NCBI GenBank assembly: GCA_018400625.1
Contig: JAGYMJ010000095.1
Coordinates: 1 to 5,291, forward strand
Source of the DNA: Planctomycetota bacterium
Lineage (GTDB): Bacteria; Planctomycetota; Brocadiia; SM23-32
Direction: 5' to 3'
Length of the DNA: 5,291 nt
The notes below the pieces were generated by a model. That model was not told the DNA's origin. It ran no database searches and saw only the letters and a list, made by a program, of their open reading frames with translations. The translations under genes and the position numbers were made by a program. Below, piece by piece: positions 1-5,291 of the stretch; position 1 is the stretch's first letter, and every line of letters starts with the position of its first letter.

Positions 1-29
1 GCCTGTCTGCGTGCGACGCACAGGCAGGC
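1..29. repeat. Imperfect 29-base palindrome (hairpin, possible 3' end of an upstream gene)
   Basis: The two arms GCCTGTCTGCGTG and CGCACAGGCAGGC pair over 13 positions around a 3-base loop. There are ten Watson-Crick pairs, two G-T pairs and one C-A mismatch (10/20). No T-run follows, so it is not a classical intrinsic terminator. It could be a terminator of a gene to the left, a dispersed REP-like element, or part of a longer repeat cut by the window edge. The pairing is read directly from the sequence; the role is inference. Confidence 0.5.
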
Positions 30-77
30 ACAGGGCACGGTGGTGATGAGGTAACGGGGTTCACGGATTATTTACAT

Positions 78-92
78 GGAGAATATGACATG
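78..92 (+). promoter_or_regulatory. Ribosome binding site and start of the secreted-protein gene
   Basis: GGAG at 78-81 lies 8 bases before the ATG at 90, good Shine-Dalgarno spacing. A second ATG at 85 is in another frame and meets a stop after eight codons, so it does not compete. The 48 bases from 30 to 77 hold no promoter boxes I can defend. The site settles the start at 90, which also gives a complete signal peptide. Confidence 0.6.
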
Positions 93-3000
93 CAAAAAAT
101 TATTTCTTTAATGGCCATTTCTTTCCTTTTTTCGTCCGCAATGGCTGCAACGGAGACGCGGAATACCCGTGAATACCACGATGAGAAAACCGACTTGACC
201 ATACTCTCCGCTCTGGTTGATCTTCCGGCGGACGGCCGATGGCAGATCGCGGAATCGCCTTCGCAAGGGCTAGCGGATATCTACCTGACTCCCACCGTGG
301 AAGCGCAAGAGCGACTGAAAGGCAAGCGCTACCAGTTCCAAATCGATGAGCAAAAAAAAGGCAGCGGCCGCCTTCCACTCCTTAAATACTATTGGTCCTG
401 TCTGGAATATGCCCAAAAACATGACGGCAAAGCGCCCGAATCCTTGACAGAACTGAAGGATAGAGAGGAAAAATATCGCCGTTTCAATGCCGAAGAACGC
501 GAAGGCCATTTCTTTATCCCGGGCCTCCGGCTGCTCACCGATCCGGCCGACAGACGTTCCAGGGTCGAAGAGCCGGTGGTGATGGGATTTGAAACCGCGC
601 CGCCCGTCGACGACGGCAAGCACTGGGTCTTGATGAGCAACGGGGATACCGAGAGACGCGAGATCGATAAGCAGCTCTTCGAGAAATACGATGTGGAGCT
701 GGAACCCGGCGTGAAACCCGCCTCGGAGCGTATGGACAACTGGTCGATAAATGTGACTTATCGCATCTTCGCCCGCCGGATTTCGCCGGAGCCGGAACCG
801 GTAACTTTGACTGTCAGCAACAGCGATCAGGGGACCCGAGCCGATATCGAATGGGACCCGGCGCAGCGGGAGACCGGCGACAGAAAGATGCTCGAGGAAT
901 GGAGTAATCTGCGGGTATTGCGGGATCTGCCGGTCACCGGCATTCAGCGCAATGAGAGCACCTTGCTGCATTACTGGCTGGAACAGATGGATGACCTCTA
1001 CGATATACCCGGGATACGCACGTCCGGCCGGCGGCGGGGACGGCGGGGACGTCGCACGAGTGTCTTTGGTATGCTGGGTGGTCGGGCGGCCATTCGGGAG
1101 ACCCTCCAGCTTCAAAATCTGACGGATAATCGCAAATCCAAAAAAGATGCTCGCACGCTGCCGGTTTCCGAAATCGAGGGCGTCACCGTCGAGTCCCACC
1201 CCTACGGCGGAATGCTGGGCGAGAGCGAAGGCGGACGGCTCGAAATCGCCGAGCTGATCCCCAAGGACCGCTTTCTGGCTTATTTTGCGAAGCCGCAAAG
1301 CATGCTCCAGTTTTTGGACGGCGGCTCGGAGTTCATATTCCGCGCCGGATCGGCTTACACCGGACGCTCCCTGGAGCGCAATCTTTTGAAGCGCTATCTC
1401 GGCAAAATGGGGGTGTCGGAGACTTGGTTGCGCACCTTCCTGAAAACCGGAAGTGCCGAAGAACTGGCCGTGGCCATGCCGGATCTGTTTGTAATCGACG
1501 GTACTGAATTCACGGTCGTCGCCCGTCTCAGGAGTCCAGACCTGGCGAAACCGGCCCTCAAAATGCTGGGGATTGAAGACCTTGGGGAGGGAGCCGTCCA
1601 CCAGACCATTTCGGGCGGGAAAGCCTTCTGGGCGCTCAAAGGAGATTTCCTCATTGTCAGCACCCATCAAGACGAAATCAGGAAAGTTCTGGATTTGCAT
1701 TCCAACGATGGCCGCAACAGCCTGGGAAGAAGCGCAGAATTCCGCTATATGCTTTCGCAGCAACCGATCGAGGAGCAAACCTCAATGTATGTATATTTCT
1801 CGGATCCCTTTATTCGCCGCATGGTGGGACCTAAAGTAAAGATCGGCCAGCTTCGCCGCCTGCAGGCGCGTTTCGAACTGGAGTCGATCACCGCCGGCGC
1901 ACTATTGTACAAGTACGACGGTTATTCAGGCGACCCGTCCCTGGACAAACTCATGGAGATGGGATATGTTGACCTCAACCGGCCCCTGATGGCCTCGGAT
2001 GCGCAGCTCGGAAAGAACGAAAGGGCTTCTTCGCCCGTCTACGGAAACCCCGGTGACATGGCGAGCCTGCTCGATAACCCCGTCACTAAAGTCACCCCTT
2101 CCGAGAAAAGGCTCTACGCTGATTATGTGGAAGATTACAACAGGTTCTGGCGGCAGTATTTCGATCCAATTGCCCTCCGTCTGAATGAACCCGACGAACA
2201 AAGCTATGAGCTTTCCGTATTCATCCTGCCGCTGATCGACAGTGCCTTGTACGAAGGTTTGAAGCAAAAGCTTGCTGCGGCGGAAGACCAGGAGGGAGAA
2301 CTGATTGTCCCGGAAGTCGAGCCGGCCCCCGTCGCCAGTATCTCGCTGAACCTCCCCGAGAGAATGTGGGTTGATTATAGCAAGGATTTACGGAAAGGGT
2401 TTTTCGAGGAGATGATGGGGCTGGACGGCGCGATGCTCGACTACCTGGGGCCCGATGTCCATCTCGCTGTCGCCGACGCCGCCCCCATAATAGGGACAGG
2501 CAGCGGTGATCTGGCGGGTATCGCGGGTGTTATACCCGGTTTCAATGACGACATGATGATGATCGGGGCGATGATATCCATGCTCACGCGTCCCTGCGCC
2601 CTGCTGGTGGGCGTGAAGGATCCCGATGCGGTCCGCCATTTCCTGAGGAACGCGAAGATGGGGATGCTCGGGGACGATAACCGCTGGTTCGATCTATCGG
2701 TCTGCAAGGTGACCGGCAAGGATAAATGGCTGTTCACCTGGAATATAGAGGATGTGCTGCACACCCGCTTTGGAGTCGAGGTGCAGGATCGCTATCTTGT
2801 CATCAAGAATCTGCCGCTGAACATCCCGTTGAATGTCGTTGGGCGGCGCGATTTCGAGGGGCGCACCGCGCACATGCGACTGGATCCCGGTGCCTGCGAG
2901 GAACAATTGCCCGCGCTCTTCGCCTCGGCGGCCGCGCGGCGCCGTGCCGCCGCGCTGTCAGGCATCAGGTCCCTGGCCCCCTTGCTGCTCACGACGGCGG

Positions 3001-3260
3001 ATTCGGTTCAAGAGGCGCAGGATAGGCATACAGACCTCTTGGGATACAGGCCTCTTCATCCCGGTGATGGTGAATGGGATTGGGACGGCCGCAAGCTGAA
3101 AAGTTCGCTCTATGGCAGCCCTTCTAAACCTTTGCAGCCCCCCTATGAACCGGGTGACCGCGACTTCGGGGTTTTGCAGGGAGTCAAAAACCTGGAAGTG
3201 GACATGCGGCTGGAGGGGGAGGGTTTTCACGCCACCACGCGCTGGGAAGTAACGGATTGA
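90..3260 (+). CDS. Large secreted protein of unknown function (pseudopilin-like and DUF3352-like segments)
   Basis: A 1056-residue protein I cannot name. Residues 1-19 are a clear Sec signal peptide (MQKIISLMAISFLFSSAMA) with an AxA-type cleavage site before ATETR, so it is exported. It has no lipobox and no obvious C-terminal anchor. Residues about 100-125 (LKYYWSCLEYAQKHDGKAPE, then a Leu-rich end) resemble the region of type II pseudopilin-like proteins where a helix is followed by a 'hG.yP.sL..L' pattern; a 'WVLMSNGDTERRE' stretch follows. Residues 314-322 form an Arg/Gly-rich patch in a likely linker. Residues about 393-640 include DRFLAYFAKP and FWALKGDFLIVSTHQDEI, then LGRSAEFRYML. This pattern of 'value shown, per-item threshold, sLa.s.eFr' recalls DUF3352 proteins of planctomycete-like bacteria. 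Residues about 800-850 are Met-rich and hydrophobic, then return to a 'VGVKDPDAVRHFL' pattern, so the fold may be repeated. I see no catalytic motif. The frame is intact and codon use is uniformly GC-rich. The domain resemblances are recalled patterns, not searches. Confidence 0.85.
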   Translation: MQKIISLMAISFLFSSAMAATETRNTREYHDEKTDLTILSALVDLPADGRWQIAESPSQGLADIYLTPTVEAQERLKGKRYQFQIDEQKKGSGRLPLLKYYWSCLEYAQKHDGKAPESLTELKDREEKYRRFNAEEREGHFFIPGLRLLTDPADRRSRVEEPVVMGFETAPPVDDGKHWVLMSNGDTERREIDKQLFEKYDVELEPGVKPASERMDNWSINVTYRIFARRISPEPEPVTLTVSNSDQGTRADIEWDPAQRETGDRKMLEEWSNLRVLRDLPVTGIQRNESTLLHYWLEQMDDLYDIPGIRTSGRRRGRRGRRTSVFGMLGGRAAIRETLQLQNLTDNRKSKKDARTLPVSEIEGVTVESHPYGGMLGESEGGRLEIAELIPKDRFLAYFAKPQSMLQFLDGGSEFIFRAGSAYTGRSLERNLLKRYLGKMGVSETWLRTFLKTGSAEELAVAMPDLFVIDGTEFTVVARLRSPDLAKPALKMLGIEDLGEGAVHQTISGGKAFWALKGDFLIVSTHQDEIRKVLDLHSNDGRNSLGRSAEFRYMLSQQPIEEQTSMYVYFSDPFIRRMVGPKVKIGQLRRLQARFELESITAGALLYKYDGYSGDPSLDKLMEMGYVDLNRPLMASDAQLGKNERASSPVYGNPGDMASLLDNPVTKVTPSEKRLYADYVEDYNRFWRQYFDPIALRLNEPDEQSYELSVFILPLIDSALYEGLKQKLAAAEDQEGELIVPEVEPAPVASISLNLPERMWVDYSKDLRKGFFEEMMGLDGAMLDYLGPDVHLAVADAAPIIGTGSGDLAGIAGVIPGFNDDMMMIGAMISMLTRPCALLVGVKDPDAVRHFLRNAKMGMLGDDNRWFDLSVCKVTGKDKWLFTWNIEDVLHTRFGVEVQDRYLVIKNLPLNIPLNVVGRRDFEGRTAHMRLDPGACEEQLPALFASAAARRRAAALSGIRSLAPLLLTTADSVQEAQDRHTDLLGYRPLHPGDGEWDWDGRKLKSSLYGSPSKPLQPPYEPGDRDFGVLQGVKNLEVDMRLEGEGFHATTRWEVTD

Positions 3261-3279
3261 ACCAACACAGGATAAGCGT

Positions 3280-3328
3280 AATCGGTAATCGGTCATCAGT
3301 ATTCGGTCATCAGTCATCGGTCATCGGT
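3280..3328. repeat. Heptamer tandem array, seven units of MWTCRGT
   Basis: Seven contiguous 7-base units in perfect register: AATCGGT, AATCGGT, CATCAGT, ATTCGGT, CATCAGT, CATCGGT, CATCGGT. The preceding bases (TAAGCGT) look like a decayed eighth unit. The array begins 20 bases after the stop of the secreted-protein gene and ends one base before the first recognisable hsdM codon, so it sits exactly on the boundary of the R-M remnant. Similar short heptamer filler is known in intergenic DNA of several environmental bacterial genomes. There are no spacers, so it is not CRISPR. No ORF uses it productively. Confidence 0.85.
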
Positions 3329-3329
3329 C

Positions 3330-3758
3330 ACCCGCTCCAAGAAAGCCGATGCCAAACGCGGTTTTCGTGACCGTCAGGGAGAGACCCTCTTTATTGATGC
3401 ACGAAAAATGGGTTCGCTGATTGACCGGACACATCGTGAGCTTTCATCTGATGGCCCGGAAAGTGAAATTGCTGAAATAGCTCGCACCTACCACGCTTGG
3501 CGTGGAGAGAAAAAGGACGGCAACTATGAAGACAAGCCCGGTTTTTGCAAATCCGCTACTTTGGAAGATATCAAGTCACATCACTATGTGCTGACTCCCG
3601 GCCGCTATGTCGGAGCCGAAGCCATTGTGGATGACGGGATTCCCTTTGAAGAAAAAATGGCTGAGCTTTCCGACACCCTTTATGAGCAGATGCGGGAATC
3701 CATCGAGCTGGATGCGGTGATTCGAAAAAATCTGGAGGTGCTGGGCTATGGAGAATAA
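3330..3758 (+). pseudogene. hsdM: C-terminal fragment of type I R-M methyltransferase subunit HsdM
   Basis: The frame from 3330 encodes 142 residues that match the tail of Hsd[19 protein letters not shown], then a DRTHREL helix, [35 protein letters not shown] and a closing coiled helix ending NLEVLGYGE. Intact HsdM is about 480-550 residues. The missing part holds the S-adenosylmethionine motif and the (N/D)PP(F/Y) catalytic motif, so the fragment cannot methylate adenine. The frame is open from 3282, but no ATG, GTG or TTG occurs before the ATG at 3408. That ATG lies inside the conserved region after [10 protein letters not shown], has no visible ribosome binding site, and would give only 116 residues. 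The 5' break falls at the heptamer array. The stop (3756-3758) overlaps the ORF6N gene start by 11 bases, the usual coupled arrangement. In EcoKI-like enzymes the HsdM C-terminal part contacts HsdS, so a small product might still bind HsdS; that is speculation. Confidence 0.88.
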
Positions 3759-3759
3759 A
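3733..3759 (+). repeat. Junction repeat copy 1: hsdM tail, ribosome binding site and ORF6N start
   Basis: Twenty-seven bases starting TGGAGGTGCTG and ending ATGGAGAATAAA. They are repeated at 4726-4752 with one difference (G at 3744, A at 4737). This copy encodes the last hsdM codons ([12 protein letters not shown]) and contains GGAGGTG at 3734-3740, 7 bases before the ATG at 3748. It is therefore both coding and the translation start signal of the next gene. The identity explains why both downstream proteins begin MENK. Confidence 0.9.
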
Positions 3760-4656
3760 TCAATTGAAAACAGCTCGGGCATTGTGCCTGTATTAAACAT
3801 CCAGAGCATGATTTTCACCGTTCGTGGTGTTCAGGTGATGGTGGATCGTGACTTGGCTTCTGTGTACGGCGTTGAAAGCAAAAGGCTCAATGAGCAGGTC
3901 AAAAGAAACATAAGCCGTTTCCCTGAAGCGTTTAGGTTTCAAGTTTCAGATCAGGAAAAAGAGGAACTGGTCGCAAATTGCGACCGGTTCGAGTCACTAA
4001 AGCATTCCACCAGCAATCCCTATGTCTTCACCGAACAGGGTGTATCCATGCTCTCTGCGGTTTTACGCAGTGACACAGCGGTTAAGGTCAGTATCCAGAT
4101 TATCAACGCTTTCGTTGAGATGCGGCGGTTTTTACAACAAAATGCAAGTGTCTTTGCCCGCCTCGACTTAGTGGAACGTCGTCAAATAACGTTTGAATCG
4201 GAAACAGAAAAAAACTTCGAAAAGGTTTTTCAGGCACTGGAAGCGGGAGAACCTCCCAAACAAGGCATCTTCTATGATGGGCAGGTCTATGACGCCTACA
4301 GCTTTGTTGCCGATTTAATCCGCAAGGCAAAGAAAAGCCTGACGCTTGTTGATAATTATGTCGATGACTCGGTGCTGACTCTGCTGAGCAAGCGCAAAAA
4401 AGGAGTTACGGCAACGATTCACACACAGACAATCTCCAAACAACTGGCATTGGATCTGAAGAAGCATAATGAGCAATACTCGCCCATTACGATTAAAACC
4501 TTCAAAGACGCCCACGACCGCTTTCTGATTATCGACGAAAAGGAGATCTGCCATATTGGTGCCTCGCTGAAAGATCTCGGTAAAAAATGGTTCGCCTTCT
4601 CCAGATTTGAGTCGGGAACTGTGGAAATGCTTAGAAAATTGGGAGGTGGGAAGTGA
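3748..4656 (+). CDS. ORF6N-domain protein with C-terminal phospholipase-D-like region
   Basis: A 302-residue protein. Residues about 17-130 are a textbook ORF6N (KilA-N-related, phage-type DNA-binding) domain: [39 protein letters not shown], then [18 protein letters not shown] and a Phe-Val-Glu-Met-Arg-Arg helix. Residues about 133-165 look helical and linker-like. Residues about 172-290 ([51 protein letters not shown]) form the C-terminal domain usual in this subfamily. It contains H256-D-R258-x4-D263, a variant of the phospholipase D HxKx4D motif with Arg for Lys, followed by IGAS (270-273). The PLD assignment and any nuclease activity are inference; a single motif would require dimerisation, as in Nuc-type enzymes. 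The start at 3748 has a strong GGAGGTG site and overlaps the hsdM stop by 11 bases. Such genes are often found between hsdM and hsdS, but their role there is unknown to me: regulation, anti-phage function and cargo are all possible. The last residues (LGGGK) appear altered by the following filler. Confidence 0.92.
   Translation: MENKSIENSSGIVPVLNIQSMIFTVRGVQVMVDRDLASVYGVESKRLNEQVKRNISRFPEAFRFQVSDQEKEELVANCDRFESLKHSTSNPYVFTEQGVSMLSAVLRSDTAVKVSIQIINAFVEMRRFLQQNASVFARLDLVERRQITFESETEKNFEKVFQALEAGEPPKQGIFYDGQVYDAYSFVADLIRKAKKSLTLVDNYVDDSVLTLLSKRKKGVTATIHTQTISKQLALDLKKHNEQYSPITIKTFKDAHDRFLIIDEKEICHIGASLKDLGKKWFAFSRFESGTVEMLRKLGGGK
3969..3985. repeat. Perfect 17-base palindrome inside the ORF6N gene
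   Basis: GGTCGCAA, a central A, then TTGCGACC: 8-base arms with no mismatch. It overlaps codons for VANCDR (about residues 75-80), between the two conserved blocks of the ORF6N domain. It could be an intragenic operator, but similar codons are common in this family, so chance from amino-acid constraint is a strong alternative. Confidence 0.4.
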
Positions 4657-4725
4657 AGGGTAAACTTCAAAGGGTAAAGGGTGAAATTTTTTACCCTTCC
4701 CAATTCACCCTTCAAACTTTTAAAT
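4649..4725. repeat. Low-complexity filler with inverted AAGGGTRAA / TTYACCCTT units
   Basis: Between the ORF6N gene and hsdS the sequence is built from short units: TGAAGGGTAAA (4654-4664), CAAAGGGTAAA (4668-4678), GGGTGAA (4679-4685), then the opposite orientation TTTACCCTT (4690-4698) and TTCACCCTTCA (4704-4714). The 9-base arms at 4670-4678 and 4690-4698 pair perfectly around an 11-base loop. The outer pair 4654-4661 with 4707-4714 could lengthen the structure. The T-run lies in the loop, not after the stem, so an intrinsic terminator is doubtful. The structure could still lower expression of hsdS or stabilise the upstream message. It is probably an inserted filler element. Confidence 0.65.
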
Positions 4726-4752
4726 TGGAGGTGCTGAGCTATGGAGAATAAA
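4726..4752 (+). repeat. Junction repeat copy 2: relic hsdM tail, ribosome binding site and hsdS start
   Basis: This is the second copy of the 27-base junction, 993 bases downstream of the first. From 4725 it reads LEVLSYGE followed by TAA (4749-4751), the same ending as HsdM apart from Gly to Ser. No live gene now enters that frame, so these codons are a relic. GGAGGTG (4727-4733) lies 7 bases before the hsdS ATG at 4741 and still serves as its ribosome binding site. Confidence 0.88.
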
Positions 4753-5291
4753 CCCTTCACCTTTGGCGAATGCGCTACTGAAGTGCGCGACAAAGTTCAG
4801 CCTGAAGGTGCCAATGGTGCGAGGTACATTGGACTTGAGCATATTGAACAAGGCACCCTGCACTTAAATGGTTTTGGTTCAGCTAATGACGTTTCCAGCA
4901 CCAAATCTAAATTTTCAAAGGGAGACATTCTCTTTGGAAAGCTGCGCCCGTATTTCAGGAAAGTCGTTCGGGCACCCTTCGATGGCGTATGTTCAACCGA
5001 CATTTGGGTTGTACGCTCAACAAATGGAATAGACCAAGGCTTCCTGTATTACTGGATGGCTTCACAGGAGTTTGTTGATTTTTCCATGCAGGGATCTGAA
5101 GGCACAAAGATGCCTCGGGCAAAGTGGAGTCATGTCAGCAGGCATCAGGTCCCATTCTTTACCGAGGACGAACAAAAAGCCATTGCTCACATTCTTGGTT
5201 CACTGGATGACAAAATCGAACTGAATCGGCGGATGAATGGAACGCTGGAGGCGATGGCGCAGGCGCTGTTTAAAAGCTGGTTTATTGATTT
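4741..5291 (+). CDS. hsdS: Type I R-M specificity subunit HsdS, 5' part, runs off the window
   Basis: The frame opens at ATG 4741 and continues without a stop for 183 full codons to the window edge. It begins MENKPFTFGECATEVRDKVQ. Residues about 5-140 form the first target recognition domain, with YIGLEHIEQGTL (29-40), GDILFGKLRPYFRKVV (61-76) and CSTDIWVVRS (85-94), all typical HsdS patterns. Residues 141-183 are the central conserved region that makes the long helix separating the two recognition domains: TEDEQKAIAHILGSLDDKIE, then LNRRMNGTLEAMAQALFKSW. HsdS is normally about 380-450 residues, so the second recognition domain should lie to the right. HsdS chooses the DNA target for the HsdM2-HsdS methylase and the HsdR-containing nuclease. 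Its usual partner is broken here. The recognition sequence cannot be read from the protein. Confidence 0.93.
   Translation, partial: MENKPFTFGECATEVRDKVQPEGANGARYIGLEHIEQGTLHLNGFGSANDVSSTKSKFSKGDILFGKLRPYFRKVVRAPFDGVCSTDIWVVRSTNGIDQGFLYYWMASQEFVDFSMQGSEGTKMPRAKWSHVSRHQVPFFTEDEQKAIAHILGSLDDKIELNRRMNGTLEAMAQALFKSWFID

Noticed and set aside
270..1778. Long antisense open frame of 502 codons opposite the secreted-protein gene
   Set aside because: It is a shadow of a GC-rich coding frame. The opposite gene has a ribosome binding site, signal peptide and coherent full-length protein; the antisense translation shows no family pattern.
2726..3317. Several short overlapping frames on both strands near the 3' end of the secreted-protein gene
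   Set aside because: Arg/Ala/Pro-rich translations typical of out-of-frame GC-rich DNA. None has a convincing start or a recognisable product.
3280..3328. CRISPR-like array
   Set aside because: Units are 7 bases, contiguous and without spacers.
3408..3758. A genuine 116-residue stand-alone gene starting at ATG 3408
   Set aside because: HsdM homology continues upstream of this ATG in the same frame to about 3330 and no ribosome binding site precedes it, so it is the tail of a broken hsdM.
4654..4714. Rho-independent terminator after the ORF6N gene
   Set aside because: The stem is A/T-rich and the T-run lies in the loop, not after the stem. It would also cut hsdS from its operon. Kept only as filler with inverted repeats.
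3733..4752. Transposon with target-site duplication
   Set aside because: The 27-base repeat is functional coding and start sequence, longer than usual target duplications. There are no terminal inverted repeats and no transposase between the copies.
4797..5003. Antisense frames opposite hsdS and the ORF6N gene
   Set aside because: Both + strand genes match known families throughout these stretches; the antisense frames are by-products.

Overview
The window looks like a bacterial chromosome segment in which a resident gene (positions 90-3260) abuts the remains of a type I restriction-modification (R-M) locus (about 3330 to the right edge). The first gene is GC-rich and encodes a large exported protein. 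Its pseudopilin-like stretch and DUF3352-like stretch are a style I associate with the Planctomycetota/Verrucomicrobiota/Lentisphaerota/Kiritimatiellota group. A Desulfobacterota-type host is also possible, because short heptamer filler arrays like the one at 3280-3328 occur there too. The taxonomic guess is weak. The R-M part is visibly less GC-rich in sampled lines, as expected for a mobile defence locus.

Layout. 1-29: imperfect palindrome, possibly the 3' hairpin of an unseen gene to the left. 30-89: short leader with a good ribosome binding site. 90-3260: 1056-residue secreted protein of unknown function. 3280-3328: seven tandem 7-base units. 3330-3758: C-terminal 142 codons of HsdM, with the catalytic part missing and no start codon covering the homology. 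3748-4656: intact ORF6N-domain gene with a C-terminal phospholipase-D-like region. 4649-4725: low-complexity filler rich in inverted repeats. 4741-5291: 5' part of hsdS, running off the window. All supported genes are on the + strand.

The main result is the architecture of the R-M remnant. The hsdM-end/next-gene-start junction (27 bases, one mismatch) is present twice, 993 bases apart: once before the ORF6N gene and once before hsdS. Each copy carries the last codons of hsdM (LEVLxYGE-stop), a GGAGGTG ribosome binding site and an ATGGAGAATAA start overlapping the stop by 11 bases. This suggests the ORF6N gene entered an ancestral hsdM-hsdS junction with duplication of the translational-coupling site. 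Removing 86 bases of filler would restore the ORF6N reading frame into the second junction copy (KLEVLSYGE-stop), overlapping hsdS by the same 11 bases. The filler is therefore probably a later insertion.

As written, the locus has no usable methyltransferase subunit, although the ORF6N gene and the visible part of hsdS are open. Either a recent deletion at the heptamer array removed the front of hsdM, or two contigs were misjoined there, or HsdS and the ORF6N protein now act with subunits encoded elsewhere. I see no CRISPR array, tRNA, rRNA, transposase or riboswitch.
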